Shown here: positions 18,383 to 26,230 of the stretch, one piece after another
Position numbering within the stretch: position 1 is the stretch's first letter
Layout of the letters: each line of letters begins with the position of its first letter
Assembly: GCA_002344355.1 (NCBI GenBank)
Contig: DDTN01000010.1
Location: 1-64,000, forward strand
Reading direction: 5' to 3'
Length of the DNA stretch: 64,000 nt
Source of the DNA: Proteobacteria bacterium UBA2363
Lineage (GTDB): Bacteria; Pseudomonadota; Gammaproteobacteria; Xanthomonadales; UBA2363
Notes under the pieces: model-generated
Seen by the model: the letters and a program-made list of their open reading frames with translations, nothing else
Databases searched by the model: none
Told to the model about the DNA's origin: nothing
Made by a program: the position numbers and the translations under genes

Positions 18383-19303
18383 ATGGACGAACCTTCGCCG
18401 CAAGCCGCCCCGCCTGTCCAGCCCATCGACGGGCCGGTGCTGGTGCTGGGCGCCACCGGCCTGGTCGGCAACCACCTGCTGCGCCGCCTTGCCGGCGCCG
18501 GAGTGACCGTGCATGCCACCACCCGGTCGGCGGCGCCGCCGCCCGCGCTGGCGGCCCTTGCGCACTGGCATTGCGGCCCGGCCTTCGCGCTGGAGGACGG
18601 CACGGGCCCCTGGCCCGATCTGCCGGTGCTGGCCAGCGCCGGCCCGCTGGCGCCGCTGCCCGACTGGCTGGAACGGACCCCGCGATCGAGGCTGCGTCGA
18701 CTGGTGGCACTGGGCTCGACCAGCGAGGCCGGCAAGCGAGGCTCCCTGGATCCGGCCGAACGCGCCCTGGCGGAACGCCTGCACCAGGCGCAGGACAGGC
18801 TGGCCACGCTGTGCGGGCAGCGCGGCATCGCCTGGACCGTGTTGCGTCCCACCCTGATCTGGGGCGACGGACGCGACCGCAACCTGTCCCGGCTCGCCGC
18901 GCTGGCCCGCCGCTGGCGCTGCCTGCCGCTGCCGACGCGGGCGCTGGGGGGGCGCCAGCCCATCCACGCCCGGGAGGTGGCGGCGGCGCTGGTCGCCGCC
19001 CTCTCGTCGCGCGACGTGCACGACTGCGCGCTCGACCTGCCCGGCGGCGAGACCCTGGCCTACCGGGAGATGGCCCGCCGGGTCGCCGCTGCGGTGGCGC
19101 CGCCGGGTCGGGTGGTCGCGCTGCCCGGTCTGGCGCCGGCGGCACGCGCCGCCGCCGCGCTGGGGCTGGTGCCGGCCGCGCTGGCCGCCGCCCTGGCGCG
19201 CACCCGCGAGCCCCTGGTGTTCGACCGCGGACCGGCGCGTCGCCTGCTCGGCCTGGACGACCTCCCCTTCAGGCCGACGCCCGCGGACTTTCCGCCGCCG
19301 TGA
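18383..19303 (+). CDS. NAD(P)-binding epimerase/SDR-like protein
   Basis: The 306-residue product opens with a Rossmann motif VLVLGATGLVGNHLLRRL (about 18-36), as in atypical or extended short-chain dehydrogenases. A conserved segment WTVLRPTLIWGDGRDRNLSRL follows, as in NAD-dependent epimerase-like proteins. The usual catalytic Tyr-x3-Lys is not clear, so it may be a non-catalytic or atypical SDR. It is probably cytoplasmic. A small hairpin follows the stop directly. Confidence 0.75.
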   Translation: MDEPSPQAAPPVQPIDGPVLVLGATGLVGNHLLRRLAGAGVTVHATTRSAAPPPALAALAHWHCGPAFALEDGTGPWPDLPVLASAGPLAPLPDWLERTPRSRLRRLVALGSTSEAGKRGSLDPAERALAERLHQAQDRLATLCGQRGIAWTVLRPTLIWGDGRDRNLSRLAALARRWRCLPLPTRALGGRQPIHAREVAAALVAALSSRDVHDCALDLPGGETLAYREMARRVAAAVAPPGRVVALPGLAPAARAAAALGLVPAALAAALARTREPLVFDRGPARRLLGLDDLPFRPTPADFPPP

Positions 19304-19320
19304 ATGTTGCAGCGCAACAT
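19304..19320 (+). terminator. hairpin directly after the SDR gene
   Basis: ATGTTGC pairs with GCAACAT around AGC, starting at the base after the stop codon. There is no strong T-run (TTTT occurs only at 19337-19340), so it is a weak terminator candidate. Confidence 0.35.
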
Positions 19321-19354
19321 GCTGATCGGCCGGCGGTTTTACGAATTCTTTGCA

Positions 19355-19384
19355 TTGCCAAGCGCGCCAGCCGCTGCCTATGAT
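19355..19384 (+). promoter_or_regulatory. sigma-70 promoter of the lipase/DUF1302/DUF1329 cluster
   Basis: TTGCCA (5 of 6 to consensus) and TATGAT (5 of 6) are separated by 18 bases in a locally AT-richer stretch. They lie 150 bases upstream of the lipase ATG. The position, spacing and match are all good for a housekeeping promoter. Confidence 0.5.
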
Positions 19385-19534
19385 ACGGCGGCGTATTGAG
19401 CAGCCAGCCGGCTGCCCGACGTGCGGGGCGCCCAGCGGCGACCGCGCCGGCACCGTCGGGGGGCGGCGCGGCGCAGGCCGCGCCCGCCCACCGTTTCCGG
19501 GAATACCCATCGCGACGCCAGGGAGTCCAACGTC

Positions 19535-21676
19535 ATGCGAGTCACGCAATCCTTGTCCGCCGGCCTGCTGGCGCTGAGCCTGGTCGCCTGCGGCGGCGGC
19601 AGCAACAGCCCGCGTGCGGTGCCGGCGCCGCCGGCCACCAACAACAACGGCTCGCCGGTCACCGGCGTGATCACCGCCCGCTTCGATCCCAGCGCCGGCG
19701 TGATCCCGTTCCCCAGCAACCTGCTGTTGCAGGGGACCACCGACCTGACCCTCAACCCGCCGGTCGCCAACCCGAACAACTTCGCCGATCCGGCCGTCGC
19801 GCTCAGCGCGCTGGACGGCTTCAGCACGGTGGCGCCCTGGTCGATGAGCTGGTCGGTGCGTCCGAATCCGGCGACCCTGGTCGCCGGCCAGAGCGTGCGC
19901 CTGTTCGAGGTCACCCTGACCGGGCCCGGCGGCGGCGTCACCGGCGTGGTGCGCGAGCTGGCGCCGCAGGAATTCGTGGTCGCGCTGTCGCCCACCGACA
20001 CCACCGGCCGCACCATGGCGATCGTGCCGACCGTGCCGCTCAAGCAGGTCACCAGCTACATGGCGGTGATCACCGAGGGCGTGACCGACGCCAACGGCAA
20101 CGACGCCACGCCGGACCAGACCTACTTCCTGGCCAAGCGCACCAGCCCGGTGTGCAACGGCGCCCAGGTGCTCGACCCGCTGATCCCGCCGACCAGCTGC
20201 CCCTCGCTGGAGGGCCTGCGCCAGCTGGTCAACAGCCAGGAGGCGGCCGCCGCCTCGCGCGGCATCCCCCGCGAGGACATCGTGCTGAGCTTCGTGGCCA
20301 CCACCCAGAGCATCACCCCGGTGCTGCAGGCGGTGAAGAGCACCGTGCAGCCGCGCGCCCACCAGCTCGCGCCCACCCCCTTCAACACCGGAAACGTCGG
20401 CCTGCCGCTGCCGCCGGTGGCCGACATCCACATCGGCTTCATCGAGCTGCCCTATTACCTGGAGGCGCCCGAGGCCGGCAACCCGCAGACCAACACGCGC
20501 GTGCTGACCGGGTTCTGGCAGGCCAACCCCGGCGCCTACGTGCCGCCGTTCAACGGGCTGGGGCTGAACCCGACCTCGACCAACCTCACCTTCGCCAATC
20601 CGTTCCCGCGCGTGAAGTCCAGCCAGCGCGTGCCGGTCCTGGTCACCGTGCCGAACGCCAATTCCGGCCGCAGCAAGCCGGCCGCCGGCTGGCCGGTGGT
20701 GATCTTCCAGCACGGCATCACCGGCAACCGCAGCCAGGCCTTGCCGCTGGCGGCCACCCTGGCCGCCCAGGGCTTCGTCACGGTCGCCATCGACCTGCCC
20801 CTGCACGGCCTGCCGCCGACCTCGCCGCTGGCGATCGGCAACAGCCCGTTCGGCGCGGTGGCGCGCGAGCGCACCTTCGACGTCGACCTGCTGCCCAACG
20901 ACGGCAGCGCCTGCCCGGGCGGCGCGCCGGTCTGCCCGGACGGCCAGGTCGACGCCTCCGGCACCCATTTCGTCAACCTGGGCAGCCTGCTGACCTCGCG
21001 CGACAACCTGCGCCAGGGCGAGGTCGACCTGCTGTCCCTGGCCGCGACCGTGCCGCTGTTCAACCTGGACGGCGCCGCCGGCGCCGACACCGACGGCTCG
21101 CGGATCGCCTTCGCCGGCCTGTCCCTGGGCGGCATCGTCGGTACCCCGTTCCTGGCCCTGTCCGACACCGTCAACACCGGGTTCCTGTCGGTGCCGGGCG
21201 GCGGCATCGCCCGCCTGCTGGAAGGCTCGCAGACCTTCGGGCCGCGCATCCGCGCCGGCCTGGCCGCGGCCGGCGTGCAGCCGGGCACCGCCAACTTCGA
21301 CCAGTTCCTGCTGATCACCCAGACCGTGGTCGACTCCGGCGACCCGATCAACTGGGGCTTCGTGACCGCCGCCAACCGCGTGCTGCTGCACCAGGTCGCC
21401 GGCGACACCGTGGTGCCGAACGCTGTGCCGGGCGCACCGCTGTCGGGCACCGAGCCGATGATCCGCGTGCTCGGCCTGGCGCCGATCACCGCCACCACCC
21501 AGAACCCGGCCGGCATCCGCGGCGCGGTGCGCTTCACCGCCGGCAGCCACGGTTCGCTGCTCGACCCGACGGCGTCGATGGCGGTGACCGCCGAGATGCA
21601 GGGCCAGGCGGCCAGCTTCATCGCCAGCAACGGCACCACCGTGCTGGTCCAGAACACCAGCGTCATCCAGCAGTGA
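19535..21676 (+). CDS. VolA/Pla-1-like lipase lipoprotein
   Basis: This is a predicted outer-membrane or surface lipoprotein of 713 residues. The signal peptide ends in a lipobox LVAC with the lipidated Cys19. An N-terminal region typical of the bacterial virulence-factor lipase family is followed by an alpha/beta-hydrolase domain. The domain has the oxyanion segment FQHGITGNRSQALPL and nucleophile Ser530 in GLSLGG. The C-terminal HGSLLDP gives a possible catalytic His. VolA-type enzymes release fatty acids from lysophospholipids outside the cell; the substrate here is unknown. DUF1302 begins 19 bases later, so an operon is likely. Confidence 0.82.
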   Translation: MRVTQSLSAGLLALSLVACGGGSNSPRAVPAPPATNNNGSPVTGVITARFDPSAGVIPFPSNLLLQGTTDLTLNPPVANPNNFADPAVALSALDGFSTVAPWSMSWSVRPNPATLVAGQSVRLFEVTLTGPGGGVTGVVRELAPQEFVVALSPTDTTGRTMAIVPTVPLKQVTSYMAVITEGVTDANGNDATPDQTYFLAKRTSPVCNGAQVLDPLIPPTSCPSLEGLRQLVNSQEAAAASRGIPREDIVLSFVATTQSITPVLQAVKSTVQPRAHQLAPTPFNTGNVGLPLPPVADIHIGFIELPYYLEAPEAGNPQTNTRVLTGFWQANPGAYVPPFNGLGLNPTSTNLTFANPFPRVKSSQRVPVLVTVPNANSGRSKPAAGWPVVIFQHGITGNRSQALPLAATLAAQGFVTVAIDLPLHGLPPTSPLAIGNSPFGAVARERTFDVDLLPNDGSACPGGAPVCPDGQVDASGTHFVNLGSLLTSRDNLRQGEVDLLSLAATVPLFNLDGAAGADTDGSRIAFAGLSLGGIVGTPFLALSDTVNTGFLSVPGGGIARLLEGSQTFGPRIRAGLAAAGVQPGTANFDQFLLITQTVVDSGDPINWGFVTAANRVLLHQVAGDTVVPNAVPGAPLSGTEPMIRVLGLAPITATTQNPAGIRGAVRFTAGSHGSLLDPTASMAVTAEMQGQAASFIASNGTTVLVQNTSVIQQ

Positions 21677-21695
21677 CCGGCAGGAGCCCGATTCC

Positions 21696-23588
21696 ATGAA
21701 CATGCGCACTTCCCTGAGCACCGCCATCGCTCTGGCGCTGGCCGGCGCCGCCTCCGGCGCCGCGGCCCTGGACTTCACCAGCGGCGAGTGGTCCGGTTCG
21801 CTGGACACCACGGTCAGCTACGGCGTCTCGGTACGCGCCGAGGACCCCAACGACACCACCGTCGGCAAGGCCAACCTCAACCCGCTGTTCCCCCTGCTCG
21901 GCCTGAGCAACCCGCAGCAGCGTGCGGCGCCCGGCCGCTGGTCGGTCAACGGCGACGACGCCAACCTGAAGTGGGAGAAGGGCGACGTCGTCTCCAACAC
22001 CGCCAAGATCACCTCGGAGTTCTCGCTGACCTGGCGCAACTTCGGCGCCTTCCTGCGCGGCACCGCCTTCTACGACTGGGAATACGAGGGCCGCGACGAC
22101 ATCTCGCGCTTCGCCCGCGACAAGGTCGGCCGCGACGCGAAGATCCTCGACGCCTTCGTGTACTGGAACTTCGGCGAGTCGGGCGGACTGAACGGCGCGC
22201 TGCGCGTCGGCCAGCAGGTGGTGAGCTGGGGCGAGAACACCTTCATCCAGAACGGCATCAACGTCATCAACCCGGTCGACGTGTCGCGCCTGCGCGTCGC
22301 GGGCGCCGAGCTGAAGGAGGCCTTCCTGCCGGTCAACATGGTGTTCGCCTCGGTCAACCTCACCCAGAACCTGGCGGTTGAGGGCATGTACCTGCTCGAG
22401 TTCGAGCAGACCGAGCCGGAGCCGGTCGGCACCTTCTTCTCGACCAACGACTTCGCGACCCTGGGCGGCACCTACGCGATGCTGAACTTCGGCACGGTGC
22501 CGCAGCCGGTGCTGAACCCCGACCTGTTCTGGGACGTGTGCTACGGCAACACGCCCAGCGACATCGCGGCGATGAACCAGGGCGTCCCGGCCGGCCCCGG
22601 CGGCGCGCTGATCCCGCTGTACCGGGTCGCCTGCCAGGCCGCGCTGCCGCGCGCGCCGGACCGCTACCCGCGCGACCGTGGCGACTGGGGCCTGGCGATG
22701 CGCTACTTCGCCGAGAACCTCAACAGCACCGAGTTCGGCCTGTACTACATGAACTACTCCAGCCGCCTGCCGCTGATCTCGGGCAACGCGGTGACCAACG
22801 CCAACGCCAACAGCGGGCGCGTCTTCGTGGAGTATCCCGAAGACATCAAGATGGTCGGCCTGAGCGCCAACACCCTGCTGCCCTGGGGCGTCGCCTTCCA
22901 GGGCGAGGTCAGCCACAAGACCGGCGTGCCCCTGCAGATCGACGACGTCGAGGTGCTGTTCGCCGGCCTGTCGCCGCTGAACGCGCTGATCCCGCAGCCG
23001 GGCCTGCGCTTCCGCAGCCAGCTGGGACAGTTCGCGCCGGGCGCCGAGATCCAGGGCTGGGAGCGGCACAAGGTCTGGCAGGGCCAGTTCACCCTGACCA
23101 AGGTGTTCGGGCCGGGCAACTGGCTGGGCTCGGACCAGATCTCGGCGGTCATGGAGGTCGGCGCCACCAAGGTCCGCGACCTGCCCGACCCCAGCGTGCT
23201 GCGCTACCAGGGCGACGGCACCGACACCGGCGGCGGCCCGGACGTCACCAGCGGCGCCCTGCGCAACCCGATCACCCAGGTCGGCGGCTTCCCCACCGAG
23301 TTCTCCTGGGGCTACCGCATGGCGATGCGCTCGGACTACAGCAACGCCTTCGGCACGCCGTTCGTCGTCTCGCCGCGCATCGCCTTCAACCACGACGTCA
23401 ACGGAACGACCCCCGGCCCCGGCGGAAACTTCGTCGAGGACCGCAAGTCCTACACCCTGGGCGTCGAGGCGAACTACCTGAACCAGTGGGCGGTCGACCT
23501 GAGCTACACGCGCTTCTTCGGCGCCGGCATGTTCAATACCCTCGCCGACCGCGACTTCTACTCGATCTCCGCCCGCTACTCGTTCTGA
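21696..23588 (+). CDS. DUF1302 outer-membrane protein
   Basis: The product has 630 residues with a signal peptide ending in AAALDF. The mature part is rich in amphipathic beta-strands with aromatic girdles and ends in ISARYSF, the terminal Phe expected of beta-barrels inserted by BAM. The N-terminal strands (WSGSLDTTVSYGVSVRAED) fit the DUF1302 family, which commonly occurs beside DUF1329. It is probably a porin-like channel for a hydrophobic compound (inference). It is tightly spaced with the genes on both sides (19 and 10 bases). Confidence 0.82.
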   Translation: MNMRTSLSTAIALALAGAASGAAALDFTSGEWSGSLDTTVSYGVSVRAEDPNDTTVGKANLNPLFPLLGLSNPQQRAAPGRWSVNGDDANLKWEKGDVVSNTAKITSEFSLTWRNFGAFLRGTAFYDWEYEGRDDISRFARDKVGRDAKILDAFVYWNFGESGGLNGALRVGQQVVSWGENTFIQNGINVINPVDVSRLRVAGAELKEAFLPVNMVFASVNLTQNLAVEGMYLLEFEQTEPEPVGTFFSTNDFATLGGTYAMLNFGTVPQPVLNPDLFWDVCYGNTPSDIAAMNQGVPAGPGGALIPLYRVACQAALPRAPDRYPRDRGDWGLAMRYFAENLNSTEFGLYYMNYSSRLPLISGNAVTNANANSGRVFVEYPEDIKMVGLSANTLLPWGVAFQGEVSHKTGVPLQIDDVEVLFAGLSPLNALIPQPGLRFRSQLGQFAPGAEIQGWERHKVWQGQFTLTKVFGPGNWLGSDQISAVMEVGATKVRDLPDPSVLRYQGDGTDTGGGPDVTSGALRNPITQVGGFPTEFSWGYRMAMRSDYSNAFGTPFVVSPRIAFNHDVNGTTPGPGGNFVEDRKSYTLGVEANYLNQWAVDLSYTRFFGAGMFNTLADRDFYSISARYSF

Positions 23589-23598
23589 GGACCAGACC

Positions 23599-24951
23599 AT
23601 GGCAATCCGACACACCCTTCTGACGAGCGCGCTGGCGGCGGCCCTGGTGGCCCTGCCGGGCGTCGCGGCCGTGCCGCAGTCCGAGGCCGACCGCCTGGGC
23701 CGCGACCTCACCCCGATGGGCGCCGAGATGGCCGGCAACGGCGGCGCCATCCCGGCCTGGGAAGGCGGCGTGCGCAGCGCGCCGTCCGGCTACAGCTTCG
23801 GCGAGTTCCATCCCGACCCGTTCGCCGACGACCAGATCCAGTTCACCATCACCCGCGACAACCTCGCCGACCACGCCGAGCAGCTGAGCGTCGGCCAGCG
23901 CGCCATGTTCGAGCGCTACGAGACGTTCCGCATGAACGTCTACCCGACCCGCCGCAGCGCCGCGTTCCCCGAGCGCATCTACGAGATGACCCGGCGCAAC
24001 GCCACCACCGCCCGGCTGGTCAGCAACGGCGACGGCGTCGCCGACGCCGCCGAGGGCGTGCCGTTCCCGATTCCCGCCAACGGCAACGAGGTGATCTGGA
24101 ACCACAAGCTGAAGTTCAAGGGCGTGTCGTCGATGCGCTACAACAACCAGGCGCCGGTCACCTCCGGCGGCAGCTACAACCTGGTGCGCCTGCGCGAGGA
24201 CTTCTACGCGCCCTACTTCATCGAGGGCCGCACGATCGCCGACATCAACAACATCCTGCTGTACTTCTACCAGTCGGTGGAATCGCCGCCGCGCCTGGCC
24301 GGCCAGCTGCTGCTGGTGCACGAGACCCTGAACCAGGCCGAGTCGCCGCGCCGCGCGTGGGTGTACAACCCCGGCCAGCGCCGCGTCCGCCTGGCGCCCA
24401 ACGTCGCCTACGACAACCCCGGCACCGCCTCCGACAACCTGCGCACCAACGACATGACCGACATGTTCAACGGTGCCCTGGACCGCTTCGACTGGGAGCT
24501 GGTCGGCAAGCGCGAGATGTACGTGCCCTACAACAGCTACAAGGCGCACTCGGCGCCGATCGGCGACCTGATCCGCCCCGGCCACATCAACCCGGACATG
24601 CTGCGCTACGAGCTGCACCGGGTGTGGGTGGTCGACGCCCGGCTCAAGGCCGGTGCCCGCCACATCAACAGCCGGCGCACCTTCTACGTCGACGAGGACA
24701 GCTGGCAGATCCTGGTCATCGACCACTACGACGGCGAGGGCAACATCTGGCGCTACTCCGAGGCGCCGTCGATCAGCTACTACGAGATGCCGCTGTTCTG
24801 GTCGACCCTGGAGAACCACCACGACCTGAAGAACGGCCGCTACCTGGCCTCGGGCCTGGACAACACCGAGGGTCGCACCATCGACTACCGGATCCAGTTC
24901 TCCGCCGACCAGTTCTCGCCGCAGAACCTGCGCCAGCGCGGCGTGCGCTGA
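23599..24951 (+). CDS. DUF1329 periplasmic protein
   Basis: The product has 450 residues with a signal peptide ending at GVAA. The DUF1329 start is clear (ADRLGRDLTPMGAEMAGN with GGAIPAWEGG), as is the later YNSYKAHSAPIGDLIRPGHINPDMLRYELHRVWVV. The family is thought to share the LolA/LolB-like half-barrel fold that holds lipids, so it may carry a hydrophobic cargo between membranes; this is inference. It forms an operon with the DUF1302 gene. Confidence 0.85.
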   Translation: MAIRHTLLTSALAAALVALPGVAAVPQSEADRLGRDLTPMGAEMAGNGGAIPAWEGGVRSAPSGYSFGEFHPDPFADDQIQFTITRDNLADHAEQLSVGQRAMFERYETFRMNVYPTRRSAAFPERIYEMTRRNATTARLVSNGDGVADAAEGVPFPIPANGNEVIWNHKLKFKGVSSMRYNNQAPVTSGGSYNLVRLREDFYAPYFIEGRTIADINNILLYFYQSVESPPRLAGQLLLVHETLNQAESPRRAWVYNPGQRRVRLAPNVAYDNPGTASDNLRTNDMTDMFNGALDRFDWELVGKREMYVPYNSYKAHSAPIGDLIRPGHINPDMLRYELHRVWVVDARLKAGARHINSRRTFYVDEDSWQILVIDHYDGEGNIWRYSEAPSISYYEMPLFWSTLENHHDLKNGRYLASGLDNTEGRTIDYRIQFSADQFSPQNLRQRGVR

Positions 24952-24974
24952 CCGCGGCAGCGCAGCAGGGCAAT

Positions 24975-25002
24975 ACCGGCCGGCCGCCCCAGCGCGGCCG
25001 GT
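24975..25002 (+). terminator. hairpin after DUF1329 gene
   Basis: ACCGGCCG pairs with CGGCCGGT around a 12-base loop, 24 bases after the stop. There is no T-run. It may separate the lipase-DUF1302-DUF1329 transcript from the following Ycf48-MMPL pair. Confidence 0.35.
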
Positions 25003-25129
25003 CGCACATCGGGAGCCCGGAAGGCGCCCGGCCGCACCATGGCCGGCGTGGCGGGAATCTGGTCAAATCCGGGCGGGGCCGGTTCGCCGGACCGCCAAGA
25101 CGCGTCAGCCAAGGAGGCTAGGCCAAGCC

Positions 25130-26230
25130 ATGACCGCTACCACCCATGCCGGGGCCGCGCTGATTGCGCTGCTGCTGGCCGCCCCCGCCGCCTTGGCGGC
25201 CTGGCCGGACACCGCCACCACGCCCGCCGAAACGATGCCGCGCGCCGCCGCCGGCCTGCTGCTGGACGGCACGCGACTGGACGACGGGCGCCTGCTGGTG
25301 GTCGGCGAGCGCGGCCACATCCTGACCTCCTCCGACCAGGGCGCCACCTGGGACCAGGCGCAGGTGCCGACCCGGGCGACGCTCACCGCGGTCGCCGCGC
25401 ATGGCGAGCGCATCGTCGCCGGCGGCCACGACGGCGTCCTGCTGCACTCCGGCGATGGCGGCGCGAGCTGGCGTCGGGTCCGCGAGAGCGTCTGGGACCC
25501 GATGAGCGACGATCCGACCAGCGGCGCGCCCGTGCTCGACATCCTGTACCTGGACGCCGACCGCGTGCTGGCGATCGGCGCCTACAGCCTGTTGCTGGCC
25601 AGCGACGACGGCGGCGCCACCTGGCGACCGAAGACCCTGGCCGCCGGGCCCGGGCCCGGGCCCGGCGCCGATGCGGGCGACGAGCCCGCGGCGGACGCGG
25701 ACGAGGGCGTCGACGACGGCGGCGACCCGCTGCTGTTCGACGAGTCCGAACTGATGCTCGATGCCGAGGAGGATCCCCACCTCAACGCCATCGCCCGCCT
25801 CGACGGCGGTCGCCTGTTCATCGTCGCCGAACGCGGCGCCGCCTTCGTCTCCGACGACGACGGCGAGACCTGGCGCCGGACGGCGCTGCCCTACGACGGT
25901 TCCATGTTCGGCCTGCTGTCGCTCGGCCAGGGCCGGGTGCTGGCCTACGGCCTGCGCGGCAACGCCCTGCTCAGCCGTGACAACGGCGAAACCTGGACCG
26001 AGGTCGGCACCGGCACCGACCTCAGCCTGTTCGGTGGCGTGCGTCGCGGCGACGGCATCGTCCTGGTCGGGGCCAACGGCCTGCTGCTGGAGGGCGACGC
26101 CGGCGCCGGCGGGTTCCGGGCCACCACCCTGGCCGAGGCCGGCGTGCTGGCCGCGGTCGTCGACCTGGGCGCCGACGGCGTCCTGCTGCTGGGCGAGTAC
26201 GGGCAGGTCCGCCACGGAGGTCAGCCATGA
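25130..26230 (+). CDS. Ycf48/BNR-repeat exported protein
   Basis: The product has 366 residues with a signal peptide ending near ALA. Several BNR/sialidase-type repeats follow with SxDxGxTW boxes (SSDQGATWDQ, SGDGGASWRR, SDDGGATWRP, SDDDGETWRR, SRDNGETWTE), as in Ycf48-like beta-propellers. An acidic Gly/Pro/Asp-rich insert (about 177-215) interrupts the propeller between blades. A strong AAGGAGG lies upstream of the ATG. It overlaps the MMPL transporter gene by 4 bases, so the two are translationally coupled, and it probably acts as that transporter's periplasmic partner. Confidence 0.82.
   Translation: MTATTHAGAALIALLLAAPAALAAWPDTATTPAETMPRAAAGLLLDGTRLDDGRLLVVGERGHILTSSDQGATWDQAQVPTRATLTAVAAHGERIVAGGHDGVLLHSGDGGASWRRVRESVWDPMSDDPTSGAPVLDILYLDADRVLAIGAYSLLLASDDGGATWRPKTLAAGPGPGPGADAGDEPAADADEGVDDGGDPLLFDESELMLDAEEDPHLNAIARLDGGRLFIVAERGAAFVSDDDGETWRRTALPYDGSMFGLLSLGQGRVLAYGLRGNALLSRDNGETWTEVGTGTDLSLFGGVRRGDGIVLVGANGLLLEGDAGAGGFRATTLAEAGVLAAVVDLGADGVLLLGEYGQVRHGGQP

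Noticed and set aside
16817..21811. A single minus-strand open frame of 1664 codons across the SLC13, SDR and lipase genes
   Set aside because: Only its last 466 codons (16817-18217) make a real protein. The rest is the antisense of well-supported plus-strand genes and gives His/Gly/Arg/Gln-rich sequence, an effect of very high GC.
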